Both the position numbers and the translations under genes were made by a program. A stretch of DNA of 9,940 nt from an uncultured Opitutia bacterium (lineage in GTDB: Bacteria; Verrucomicrobiota; Verrucomicrobiia; Opitutales; UBA953), in NCBI GenBank assembly GCA_937875975.1, contig CALEEU010000017.1, positions 1-9,940 on the forward strand, in the 5' to 3' direction. Under the pieces are notes generated by a model that was given only the letters and a program-made list of their open reading frames with translations, did not search any database and was not told the origin of the DNA. This document shows, one piece after another, positions 1 through 7,344 of the stretch; within the stretch, counting starts at the first letter, position 1; every line of letters begins with the position of its first letter.

Positions 1-1796
1 CAGGCATCAATCGCGAGCGGATGCGCGCCGAAATACTGGCGCTGGAGCTGCAGACGCGCCTTCTCGACGATATCGTCTTCGGCTTCACGGCAGGCAGTGA
101 TGACCGCGGCACGCTCTAAGGCGAAAGTTTCGGGCAGGATCTTCGGACCGAGGATACCATCCGCAATCAGTTCAGAGATTTTCTCGAAGTCCGAGCTAAG
201 GGCCTCACCCCAGAGGCCGCACGAGACCTGCGAACCATGGTCGGCGAAGGTCGCGCCGATGCTGTCGACGAGATGCGCCACCTCTTCCTTGGTCCGGCAC
301 ACGTTATCGCGGGCGAACATGGTGCCGAGCAGGCCGGTGGTGCCACGTTTTTCGGGTTCTTCGTAAGCAAGGCCGCCGGCAAGGAAGACGCCGACTCCAG
401 CCTTAGGGATGGTGGCATCGTGTTGCAGAACGACGCGGACGCCGTTGTCCAAGGTGAAGGTCTCGAAGCGGTCCGGCGTGGCCGCCGCGGTGGCGCTCGC
501 CGCCGAAGCATCCGCCTTCCCCCCGCGCATGGTACCGAAAGTAACGTTGTCCGGACGGAGCCACTTGCGGGCTTCGCGGGTGAGGTCCTCGGCGCCCAGC
601 TTGGCGAGATGCTCTACGCCACGCTGCGGCCAGGAGATGTCATGACCGATGGTGGCCGCGTAGGCGACGCGACTGGTCAGCCCATGGATGTTCTTCTGGC
701 CGTTGACCATGCCGACGACCGACTGGCGGCGGACCTTCTCAAACTGGGCAGGCGTGACGCCTTTCTGCAGGAGGCCGTCGACGACTTCAGCGATCGCCTG
801 TTCCACCACGGGGGCGGCAGTGCCGGCTTCACCCGTCCAACTGCACCAGGCGAGGCCGAGATCGCGGATACCGAACCCTGAGGCGTCGATGCCATGGACG
901 AGCTTACGCTTCTCGCGGAGCTCGCTCCAGAGCAAGGAGCTGTTCCCCGCGCCGAGTACGCCAAGGAAGAGATCCGTGGCGAGGCGACCTTCGTCGAAAT
1001 GACCCGGGACACGCCAGCAGGCGACGCCCTTGGAGGTGCTGACCTCGCGGATGAGATCGGCGCGACGGACGCCGCCCTGGGGCGGTTCCTGGTGTGCCGC
1101 GATATCGACGAGGGGCCGGCGAGCAAAGCGCCCGAACCAACGTTCGGCGGAAGCAAAGACGTCTTCCGGAGGCATGCTGCCGCCTAGGGCCAGGACGACG
1201 TTCGTCGGGACGTAGCGGCTGGAATGATAGGCCCGCAAGTCGTCTCCGGTGACGCGCACGAAGAGGTCGCGATGGCCGATCACCGGTTGGCGTAAAGGAT
1301 GCGAACGTACCGCTTCTTCCAAGACCGACTTGGCCAGCATCTGGTCGTGCTCATCGTCGCACATCGCGATCTCGCGCAAGATGACTTCTCGTTCCATCTT
1401 CGCATCGGCATCCGTGATGAGCGGGTCGAAGACCATGTCCGCGATGGCCTCCATCGCGGTCTCAAAACCTTCCTGCGGGGCGTCGACATAATACACCGTC
1501 CGGTCAAAGGTCGTGTAAGCGTTGGAGGAGCCGCCGCTTCGGTGGATGGCGTCGGTGAGCTCGCGGTTCGTGAAGCGACCGGTTCCCTTGAAGACCATGT
1601 GTTCGAGGTAATGCGAGATCCCCGAACCTTCCCAGCGCCCTTCGTGGATGCTACCCGTGCGGACCCAGGCCTGCACGGTGCAGAGTCCGATTCCCGGGCG
1701 ATGGGAGTAGATGACCTCGAGTCCGTTGGCAAGGACCCGGCGCTCAGGCAAGGGGCCGGCAATCTGGGCGAAACTCAGGCCTTCAAGATACGACAT
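1..1796 (-). CDS. M16 family zinc metallopeptidase, two-unit, 3' end cut by the window edge
   Basis: The reading frame is open from ATG at 1796 down to base 3, giving 598 visible residues and no stop. Residues 62-66 read HYLEH, the inverted zinc motif HxxEH of the M16 (pitrilysin / processing peptidase) family, and E142 lies 76 residues after the second His, where the third zinc ligand is expected. A first-unit C-terminal element LREKRKLVHG sits near residue 292-302; the family usually has Tyr where this has the last His. A second M16 unit starts near residue 442 (FETFTLDNGVRVVL), but its zinc site is replaced by GLLGT, so it is probably structural. Such two-unit proteins usually exceed 800 residues, so roughly 200-250 are missing. 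I see no signal peptide from this start, which suggests a cytoplasmic enzyme, although an N-terminal extension cannot be excluded. The start has no clear Shine-Dalgarno. Family is certain; substrate unknown. Confidence 0.92.
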   Translation of the reverse strand, partial: MSYLEGLSFAQIAGPLPERRVLANGLEVIYSHRPGIGLCTVQAWVRTGSIHEGRWEGSGISHYLEHMVFKGTGRFTNRELTDAIHRSGGSSNAYTTFDRTVYYVDAPQEGFETAMEAIADMVFDPLITDADAKMEREVILREIAMCDDEHDQMLAKSVLEEAVRSHPLRQPVIGHRDLFVRVTGDDLRAYHSSRYVPTNVVLALGGSMPPEDVFASAERWFGRFARRPLVDIAAHQEPPQGGVRRADLIREVSTSKGVACWRVPGHFDEGRLATDLFLGVLGAGNSSLLWSELREKRKLVHGIDASGFGIRDLGLAWCSWTGEAGTAAPVVEQAIAEVVDGLLQKGVTPAQFEKVRRQSVVGMVNGQKNIHGLTSRVAYAATIGHDISWPQRGVEHLAKLGAEDLTREARKWLRPDNVTFGTMRGGKADASAASATAAATPDRFETFTLDNGVRVVLQHDATIPKAGVGVFLAGGLAYEEPEKRGTTGLLGTMFARDNVCRTKEEVAHLVDSIGATFADHGSQVSCGLWGEALSSDFEKISELIADGILGPKILPETFALERAAVITACREAEDDIVEKARLQLQRQYFGAHPLAIDA

Positions 1797-1886
1797 GGGC
1801 TGGATGTATGCCCCAGCCTCGACGGGGCGCAAGTGCGACCAGTCCGCGGCCAGGCAAATGAGCGCCCAGCCGGCCCCACTCTGACA

Positions 1887-1915
1887 TTGAAACCAAAGGC
1901 GGGCCTAGGTATTCC
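1887..1915 (+). promoter_or_regulatory. Candidate sigma70-type promoter for prfB
   Basis: TTGAAA at 1887-1892 matches the -35 consensus at five of six bases. With a 17-bp spacer the -10 would be TATTCC at 1910-1915, matching only three of six. Transcription would begin near 1922, just before the leader hairpin. The spacing is ideal but the -10 is poor, so this is a suggestion only. Confidence 0.25.
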
Positions 1916-1923
1916 CAACCTTC

Positions 1924-1943
1924 GCCCTCCGTCCAAGGAGGGC
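1924..1943 (+). promoter_or_regulatory. Leader hairpin upstream of prfB that buries an AAGGAGG motif
   Basis: GCCCTCC (1924-1930) and GGAGGGC (1937-1943) form a perfect 7-bp stem around a GTCCAA loop. The descending arm overlaps AAGGAGG (1935-1941), a full anti-Shine-Dalgarno match, yet it lies 27 bases before the prfB ATG and no start codon follows it at normal distance. The same GGAGG could instead pair with CCTCC at 1945-1949, or GAGGG with CCCTC at 1950-1954, so alternative folds exist. There is no T-tract, so it does not look like an intrinsic terminator. The hairpin is directly visible; a role in prfB translation is inference. Confidence 0.45.
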
Positions 1944-1968
1944 CCCTCCCCCTCACTTCCGCTTCCCG

Positions 1969-3114
1969 ATGTATATTCCGCCCGAAATCCGCGCCAGTCT
2001 CGACGAAGTCGAACGCCGTGCCGGCTACCTCTGGAAGTTCCTCGACGTCCCGGGCAAGCAGGCCGCGATCGCGAAGCTCGAAGAGCAGATGACCGCCCAG
2101 AACTTCTGGGATAGCCAGAAGGCCGCCCAGAAGGTCATCTCGGAGTGCAACGGCCATAAGGTCATCGTCGCGCCTCAGGTCGCCTTCCGCCGCCAGATCG
2201 AAGACGCCAAGACCCTCGCTGAGCTCATCACCGAATCCCCGGAAGGTTCCGCCGACGCCGAAGTCGAGGAACTCCGCAAGCTCGGCACCGATCTGCTCGC
2301 CGCCGTCTCCGAGCTCGAGATCGCTTCGTTCCTCTCCGGCCTGCACGACCGCTCCAACGCCATCGTCACCGTCAAGGCCGGCGCCGGCGGCACGGAGTCC
2401 AACGACTGGGCTGACCTGCTCTACCGCATGTACACCCGCTGGGCCGAGCGTCGTGGTTTCAAGATCGAAGTCGAAGACATCGCCGAAGGCGAAGGCGCGG
2501 GCATCAGTCAGGCCACTTTCCGCCTCGAAGGCCCTAACGCCTACGGCTACGTCAAGGCCGAGCGCGGCGTCCATCGCCTTGTCCGCATCTCCCCTTTCGA
2601 CGCCAACGCCCGTCGCCACACGTCGTTCGCCTCCGTCGACGTCGTCGCGGAAATCGACGATGACATCGACGTCGAAGTCAACGAAGCCGACCTGCGCGTC
2701 GACGTCTACCGTTCCAGCGGCAAGGGCGGCCAGCACGTCAATAAGACCGAATCCGCGGTCCGCCTGACGCACATCCCGACGGGCATCGTCGTGGCCTGCC
2801 AACGCGAACGCTCCCAGGTCAAGAACCGCGCCCTCGCGATGAAGATCCTCCGCGCCCGCATCTACGAAAAGACCATCGACGATAAGCGTGCCGAGATGGA
2901 GAAATATTACGGCGAAAAGGGCGACATCGGCTGGGGTAACCAGATCCGCTCCTACGTCTTCCAACCTTACCAGATGGTGAAGGATCTCCGCACCGGGGTC
3001 GAGACGGGCAACATCCAGGCGGTCATGGACGGAGATATCGACGCGTTCATCAACGGCTGGCTCCGCGCGGGCGGCCCGCGCACCCGCAACAAGGACATCA
3101 AGATCGAGGACTAG
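1969..3114 (+). CDS. prfB: Peptide chain release factor 2 (RF2), read without frameshift
   Basis: This 381-residue protein is the class I release factor that recognises UAA and UGA in the ribosomal A site and triggers peptide release. The stop-codon recognition tripeptide SPF appears in [16 protein letters not shown] (about residues 206-221), which marks RF2 rather than RF1. The catalytic GGQ lies in [19 protein letters not shown] (about 250-268), whose Gln contacts the peptidyl-tRNA ester. The length is normal. Many bacteria need a +1 frameshift at an in-frame TGA near codon 25; here the frame is continuous and the corresponding place reads GGC TAC CTC TGG (2023-2034, residues GYLW). The ATG at 1969 gives the expected N-terminus, but it is preceded by a C/T-rich stretch rather than a Shine-Dalgarno. 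The next gene follows after 13 bp, so the two are probably cotranscribed. Confidence 0.97.
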   Translation: MYIPPEIRASLDEVERRAGYLWKFLDVPGKQAAIAKLEEQMTAQNFWDSQKAAQKVISECNGHKVIVAPQVAFRRQIEDAKTLAELITESPEGSADAEVEELRKLGTDLLAAVSELEIASFLSGLHDRSNAIVTVKAGAGGTESNDWADLLYRMYTRWAERRGFKIEVEDIAEGEGAGISQATFRLEGPNAYGYVKAERGVHRLVRISPFDANARRHTSFASVDVVAEIDDDIDVEVNEADLRVDVYRSSGKGGQHVNKTESAVRLTHIPTGIVVACQRERSQVKNRALAMKILRARIYEKTIDDKRAEMEKYYGEKGDIGWGNQIRSYVFQPYQMVKDLRTGVETGNIQAVMDGDIDAFINGWLRAGGPRTRNKDIKIED

Positions 3115-3127
3115 GTCCTCCGCCCCC

Positions 3128-4516
3128 ATGCCCACCCGGGACATCCTCCGTCAGAAGCTCCTCGATACCCCGCTCTTCGCGGAGAAGATCTGGAAGCTTT
3201 CGCCGGAACCGTGGCCCATCACCGAAGCGCAGCTACGCGACCTGAAGCGCATCGGCTCGGCCTGCCTGAGCTACCATCGCGCGCTCGAACGCCTCTACGT
3301 CCGCTCCTTCACCAACAAGAAGATCCTCCGCAACCGCGAGGTCTACGCGCCTTGGGTCGCCGAATACCTGGACCGCTACAAGCCCGCCGGCCTCATCGCG
3401 CATGGCCGCCACCGCGCCGTCAAAGGCCAGTGTCCCGTCGTCCTACGCCCAGACCTGCTCATCACCGACCAAGGCTTCACGATGACGGAGCTGGACAGCG
3501 TCCCTGGTGGCGTCGGCCTCACGGCCTACCTCAACGAAGTCTATGCCGAAGACTTTCCGCGCGTCATCGGCGCGAACAGCATGCCTGACCGGTTCATGGC
3601 CTCGCTCGCCCGCCTGACCCCGAAGGAGAAATTCCCGCTCGTCGCCATCGTCGTCAGCGACGAGGCCGCGACCTATCGCCCGGAATTCGAGTGGCTCGGC
3701 GAGAAACTCCGCACCCTCGGCCACGACGTGCACGTCATCGCGCCCGCTCAGATCATGCAGATGGGCGACGGCTCCTACATCCCCGTCGACGGCGCGCCTC
3801 GCCGCGTCGACATCCTCTACCGTTTCTTCGAACTCTTCGACCTCGCCAACGTGAAAGGAGCGGACGGCATCTTCAACGCCGTCGAAGCCGGCACGCTCAT
3901 GCTGACACCGCCGATGAAGGCGTTCCAGGAAGAGAAACTCGGCCTCGCCTTGCTGCACCACCCTCAGCTTGCGGAGTTCTGGAAAGAAAACCTCCCCGAA
4001 GATCACCATGAGGCGCTCTTCCGGATCGTCCCGCAGACGTGGATCATGGAGAAGACCGAGCTGCCGCCGACGGCCGTGCTGCATGCGCCCGGCTTCGCTG
4101 GTCGCCCGATTCGCGAATGGACCGAACTCGCCGAGGCATCCCAGCGCGAACGTAACCTGATCATCAAGGCCAGCGGCTTCCATGAGACCGCCTGGGGCGC
4201 CCGGTCAGTGACGCTTGGCAGCGACGTCTCCCGCGAGGAATGGCTTGAGGCCATCGAGAACGCCCTCAACCCCGAGAACGAGACCTTCCACGTCATGCAG
4301 GAATACCACAAGCCCTCGCGGCTGACCCATCCGGTCTACGCCGACGACGGGACGGTGGTCCCCGCCGACGGACGTGTCCGCCTCTGCCCCTACTTCTTCA
4401 TCGATAACGATACGGTGGAGCTTTCCGGCATCCTTTCGACGTTCTGCCCCGCGGATAAGAAGATCATCCACGGAATGAGCGACGCGGCCCTGCTGCCCTG
4501 CCACCTAGTCCCTTAA
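3128..4516 (+). CDS. ATP-grasp-like protein of unknown substrate (glutathionylspermidine-synthase-like / circularly permuted type)
   Basis: I do not recognise a named gene for this 462-residue protein. Several blocks resemble the circularly permuted ATP-grasp and glutathionylspermidine synthase-like ligases. TELDSVPGGVGLTAYLNEVY (120-139) has the acidic-Asp-Pro-Gly character of their substrate region. RVDILYRFFELFDL (226-239) resembles the 'vD.iyRr' segment, followed by a conserved-looking lysine in AFQEEKLGLALL. NLIIKASG (343-350) fits the ATP-binding lysine strand, and FHVMQEYHKPSR (387-398) the hinge strand with Gln-Glu. RLCPYFFIDNDTVELSGIL (418-436) could supply a metal- or phosphate-binding arginine. 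It has no signal peptide or membrane segment, so it is probably cytoplasmic. If it is ATP-grasp, it would join a carboxylate to an amine or similar group using ATP. It lies 13 bp after prfB with a C-rich leader (CCTCCGCCCCC) and no Shine-Dalgarno. The fold assignment is inference from motifs; the substrate cannot be named. Confidence 0.6.
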   Translation: MPTRDILRQKLLDTPLFAEKIWKLSPEPWPITEAQLRDLKRIGSACLSYHRALERLYVRSFTNKKILRNREVYAPWVAEYLDRYKPAGLIAHGRHRAVKGQCPVVLRPDLLITDQGFTMTELDSVPGGVGLTAYLNEVYAEDFPRVIGANSMPDRFMASLARLTPKEKFPLVAIVVSDEAATYRPEFEWLGEKLRTLGHDVHVIAPAQIMQMGDGSYIPVDGAPRRVDILYRFFELFDLANVKGADGIFNAVEAGTLMLTPPMKAFQEEKLGLALLHHPQLAEFWKENLPEDHHEALFRIVPQTWIMEKTELPPTAVLHAPGFAGRPIREWTELAEASQRERNLIIKASGFHETAWGARSVTLGSDVSREEWLEAIENALNPENETFHVMQEYHKPSRLTHPVYADDGTVVPADGRVRLCPYFFIDNDTVELSGILSTFCPADKKIIHGMSDAALLPCHLVP

Positions 4517-4532
4517 GCGTCGCCTTCGACGC
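4517..4532 (+). other. Short hairpin directly after the ATP-grasp-like gene stop
   Basis: GCGTCG (4517-4522) and CGACGC (4527-4532) make a perfect 6-bp stem with a CCTT loop, starting on the base after the TAA stop. Only CTT follows, with no run of T, so it is a weak terminator at best. It could stabilise the 3' end of an upstream transcript or modestly reduce read-through into the DsbD-like gene 36 bases further on. Confidence 0.35.
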
Positions 4533-4568
4533 CTTGCATCCTGCCGGGATTAAGCCCAAGGTAGGTCC

Positions 4569-6596
4569 ATGAGACTCCTTGCCCTCGGCCTGTTCTCGCT
4601 GTTTGCCCTCCTTGGCGACCTAAGCGCCGCCGTCCGCACCAAGGTCGACCTGGTCAACCTGACCCCCGACATCCGTCCCGGTGAAAAAGCGCTCATCGCG
4701 ATGCGCTTCCGTTGCGACCCGCACTTCCATATTTATTGGCAGAATCCTGGCGATGCCGGACAAGCACCGACGGTGGAATGGCAGGAAATTTCCGGTACGA
4801 AAGTCGGCGCCTTCATCTGGCCCGGCCCCAAGCTGATCGACCAGTCCGGCGTGATGAACTTCGTCTACGAGGACGAGACCTTGCTGCTCATGGAAGTCGC
4901 CGTCCCCAGTGACGCCAAGGGCACGCTGACCTTCAAAGGTAAGGCAGAATGGCTCGAGTGCGACGACTCCGGATGCTGGCCGCACGACAAGCAGGTCGAA
5001 ATGACCGTCAAAGTGGGCGCCGGCAACGTCGCATATAAATACGACGCTAAGCTCTACCCCGCCCTTCGCCCACGCCTGTCGACCACGGCATCATCCGATG
5101 GCAAGTCGCTCACGGTTGTCCTGCCAGCTGGGGATAAACTGACCAAGACTTGGTTCCCCGTCCGCGGCTTCGTCTCACCCACGGCCACGGCCAAACAGAA
5201 GCTGATCGGAGATGCCATTGTCATCGAATTGGCCGACGCGACCGAGAAGCTCGATGCTGGAGACCTGATCTTTACCACACGGTCTGCCGACGGTGGGTTC
5301 GTCGACATCAAGGCCGTGCTGGGCGCAGCTCCCGCCAAGCAGGCGCCCACACCGAGCGCACCGACCAAGGCCGCGGGTGATTGGCAGCCCTGGTCTCCGG
5401 AGGTGCAGGCGAAGGCTCTCGCCGATGGCAAGATCGTCTACGTCGACTTCACCGCGCGCTGGTGCGCCACCTGTCAGGTCAATAAGCGCGTCTACACGCA
5501 GGATGACGTGGCCAAGGCGCTCAACCAAGCGGGCGTGGTGATGCTCAAGGCCGACTGGACGAAGAAAGATTCGGTCATCGCCAACGAACTCGGTAAATAC
5601 GGGCGCACCGGCATTCCCCTCAACGTTTTCCTGAAGACCGGCCAGCCACCCGCCATTCTCTCCGAGGCCCTGACGGGTACCGAAGTCATCTCTGCGCTTT
5701 CCGCGGTCTCAGCGGGTAAGCCCTACCAAGCGGAGACCACGACCCATTCGTTCGCCATCTGGATGCTGCTGGCCTTCGGCGGCGGCATCCTCCTCAACCT
5801 GATGCCCTGCGTCTTCCCGATGATCGGCCTCAAGGTCCTCGGCTTCGCCAAGGAAGCCGGTGCCGCGCGCGGCAAGGTGATCCTTAATGGTCTGCTCTAT
5901 TCCGCCGGCGTCATCGCAAGCTTTCTCGCCCTCGCGCTCCTCATCATCGGACTTAAATCCGGTGGTTCTTCTGTCGGCTGGGGTTTCCAGATGCAATCGC
6001 CCGGCTTCGTCCTCGGGACCTGCGTACTCATGATCGTCCTCGGCCTCAGCCTCGCCGGCGTCTTCGAAATCGGCGTCGGCCTAGGCGGTGTCTCCGCGGG
6101 CGAAGGCGACGGACGGGTCGCCACTTTCCTATCGGGCGTGCTCGCCACGGTCGTAGCCACTCCCTGCACGGCACCCGGCCTCGGCGCAGCGTTAGGCTTC
6201 GCTTTGGACAAGGAACGCTCCACGGGCGAGACGTTGCTCTTCTTCACCGTGATTGGCCTCGGCATGGCACTACCCTACCTCCTGCTCTCGGCCTTTCCGC
6301 GCCTCGGGGCGATGCTGCCGCGCCCGGGCGAATGGATGGAATCCTTGAAGCAAGGCATGTCGTTCCCGCTCTTCGGCTACGCGCTCTACCTGCTCTGGGT
6401 GCTCAACGCGCTCGTCGAGGACGCGGGCTGGGTGCGCGACGCTTCGCTGGGCCTGGCCCTGATCGCCACGGCTTGCTGGGTGCTCGGACGCTGGGGCGCC
6501 CTGCACCGCACCGATCGCGAACGTCTGACGGCGAAGCTGACCTCCGGTGCGCTGTTCATCGGCACGCTCGGCTACCTCTACGCGACGCTGCCCTGA
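4569..6596 (+). CDS. DsbD-family thiol:disulfide interchange protein with internal thioredoxin domain
   Basis: This 675-residue membrane protein should carry reducing power from cytoplasmic thioredoxin across the inner membrane to periplasmic proteins. A signal peptide (1-20, cleavage near LSAA) is followed by a DsbD/ScsB-like N-terminal domain (about 25-250) with WQNPGDAG at 57-64 and a Cys pair C131/C136 (LECDDSGCW). A Pro/Ala linker leads to a thioredoxin domain (about 275-380) with WCATC, active cysteines C299 and C302, and a GIP cis-proline loop at 348-350. The membrane domain (about 394-673, roughly eight segments) carries the paired transport cysteines in LMPCVFP (C413) and ATPCTAP (C533). 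In E. coli DsbD the thioredoxin domain follows the membrane domain; here it precedes it and nothing follows the last segment. All six redox cysteines are present, so it looks functional. AAGG at 4558-4561 is a plausible ribosome binding site. The gene ends at a strong terminator. Confidence 0.93.
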   Translation: MRLLALGLFSLFALLGDLSAAVRTKVDLVNLTPDIRPGEKALIAMRFRCDPHFHIYWQNPGDAGQAPTVEWQEISGTKVGAFIWPGPKLIDQSGVMNFVYEDETLLLMEVAVPSDAKGTLTFKGKAEWLECDDSGCWPHDKQVEMTVKVGAGNVAYKYDAKLYPALRPRLSTTASSDGKSLTVVLPAGDKLTKTWFPVRGFVSPTATAKQKLIGDAIVIELADATEKLDAGDLIFTTRSADGGFVDIKAVLGAAPAKQAPTPSAPTKAAGDWQPWSPEVQAKALADGKIVYVDFTARWCATCQVNKRVYTQDDVAKALNQAGVVMLKADWTKKDSVIANELGKYGRTGIPLNVFLKTGQPPAILSEALTGTEVISALSAVSAGKPYQAETTTHSFAIWMLLAFGGGILLNLMPCVFPMIGLKVLGFAKEAGAARGKVILNGLLYSAGVIASFLALALLIIGLKSGGSSVGWGFQMQSPGFVLGTCVLMIVLGLSLAGVFEIGVGLGGVSAGEGDGRVATFLSGVLATVVATPCTAPGLGAALGFALDKERSTGETLLFFTVIGLGMALPYLLLSAFPRLGAMLPRPGEWMESLKQGMSFPLFGYALYLLWVLNALVEDAGWVRDASLGLALIATACWVLGRWGALHRTDRERLTAKLTSGALFIGTLGYLYATLP

Positions 6597-6619
6597 GCGT
6601 CCGCCGATACCCTCCGACA

Positions 6620-6647
6620 AAAAGGCCCGCCGAATGGCGGGCCTTTT
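6620..6647. terminator. Bidirectional intrinsic terminator between convergent genes
   Basis: AAAAGGCCCGCC (6620-6631) and GGCGGGCCTTTT (6636-6647) form a perfect 12-bp stem with a GAAT loop. On the plus strand the T-run ends the DsbD-like transcript, whose stop lies 23 bases upstream. On the minus strand the five A at 6619-6623 become a T-run for the lipoprotein gene, whose stop is 20 bases away. The GC core flanked by A and T arms works in both directions. Confidence 0.92.
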
Positions 6648-6667
6648 GCTTTCACAATCAAGAAAGC

Positions 6668-7291
6668 TCAGAGAGCGGTGACCGGAGCCGGAGCCGGAGC
6701 CGAACCAGCGGCGGCCGGTACAACTGGACGAACCACCGACGGGGCGGCGGGAGCAGCGGAAATCGGACCGGAGTAGTTGACGTCGACGATCACAGCCTTG
6801 CGATCCTTGGCACCGGACTGGCGGCCGGCGGCATTCTGGTCGGCATGCTGAGAACCCAAAGCCATGATTTCAGACCTGGCCTGATTGGCTCCGCTCTTGA
6901 CGAGATACTCGCGGACGGACTGGGCGCGACGATCGGAGAGACCGAGATTATATTCTGCGGTGCCGAAATGGTCGGTGTAACCCGCGATGATGACATCGGT
7001 GGCCATGACGCGACCCGCGACGGCGTCGATCTTGGCGCGTTCAGAGGCGGAGACGGTGTACTTATCGAAATCGAAGTAAACCGTGGTGAGGATGGCCTCG
7101 GGAGGAATGTTACCGGCGAGGATCTGGGCGGCGAGGGCATCGCGACGGGCGTTGGCCGAACGGGTGTCGATGGAGTCAGGGCCACCGGAACCACCGTTAC
7201 CGGAAGCAAGCGGGTTGAAGCCGGCGGGGATGCGAGAGGTGCAACCGACGCTCAGGGCGGCGACGGCGAGAAGGAGGGTGAAACGCTTCAT
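6668..7291 (-). CDS. OmpA/Pal-type outer-membrane lipoprotein with Ala/Pro-rich C-terminal tail
   Basis: This 207-residue protein begins with a lipoprotein-like signal, MKRFTLLLAVAALSVGC, with probable lipidation at C17; the -3 residue is Ser, not the usual Leu, so the lipobox is imperfect. A Gly/Ser-rich spacer (about 25-45) leads to an OmpA C-terminal domain (about 70-172). TTVYFDFDKYTV is its first strand, and GYTDHFGTAEYNLGLSDRRA (104-123) is the peptidoglycan-binding block, with D107 and an arginine of R121/R122 as the expected diaminopimelate contacts. Tyr replaces the common His of the 'GHTD' form. It should anchor in the outer membrane and hold peptidoglycan, like Pal. After residue 173 a tail of about 34 residues, rich in Ala, Pro and Val, extends beyond the domain, which is unusual for Pal. 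No tol genes are adjacent, so I give no pal symbol. The leader is pyrimidine-rich (CCCTCTCTCCTC) with no Shine-Dalgarno. Confidence 0.92.
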   Translation of the reverse strand: MKRFTLLLAVAALSVGCTSRIPAGFNPLASGNGGSGGPDSIDTRSANARRDALAAQILAGNIPPEAILTTVYFDFDKYTVSASERAKIDAVAGRVMATDVIIAGYTDHFGTAEYNLGLSDRRAQSVREYLVKSGANQARSEIMALGSQHADQNAAGRQSGAKDRKAVIVDVNYSGPISAAPAAPSVVRPVVPAAAGSAPAPAPVTAL

Positions 7292-7303
7292 GAGGAGAGA
7301 GGG

Positions 7304-7332
7304 ATAAAAGAACAGAGGGCGGGAGTCGGCAA
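7304..7332 (-). promoter_or_regulatory. Candidate promoter of the OmpA-domain lipoprotein gene
   Basis: Read on the minus strand, TTGCCG (7332-7327) and TTTTAT (7309-7304) sit exactly 17 bp apart and each match the sigma70 consensus at four of six bases. Only 12 pyrimidines separate the -10 from the lipoprotein ATG, so the transcript would have a very short leader. It lies in the 53-bp gap after the MoeB-rhodanese gene, so the lipoprotein may be expressed on its own as well as by read-through. Confidence 0.4.
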
Positions 7333-7344
7333 GCCTAGTCTCGC

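Larger units (their letters stand above)
1797..1968. other. Divergent intergenic region between the M16 peptidase and prfB
   Basis: These 172 bases hold no credible gene. They must carry the promoters for two divergent genes. On the minus side I see nothing better than weak matches close to the peptidase ATG. On the plus side there is a candidate promoter and a 7-bp hairpin, listed separately. The last 26 bases before prfB are almost entirely C and T, with no usable ribosome binding site. Confidence 0.6.

Noticed and set aside
237..881. Plus-strand open frames over the M16 peptidase region (also 1299-2114)
   Set aside because: The minus-strand frame carries HxxEH and a continuous M16 sequence; the plus-strand translations show no family features.
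1783..3144. A 453-codon open frame on the minus strand antisense to prfB
   Set aside because: It mirrors prfB codon bias (GC-rich third positions give Asp/Val/Ala/Gly-rich antisense translation), has no domain-like pattern, and overlaps a certain gene over its full length.
3443..4183. A 246-codon minus-strand frame inside the ATP-grasp-like gene
   Set aside because: Same antisense shadow effect; composition is Glu/Val/Ala/Arg-rich with no motif, and the plus-strand frame has clear protein-like blocks.
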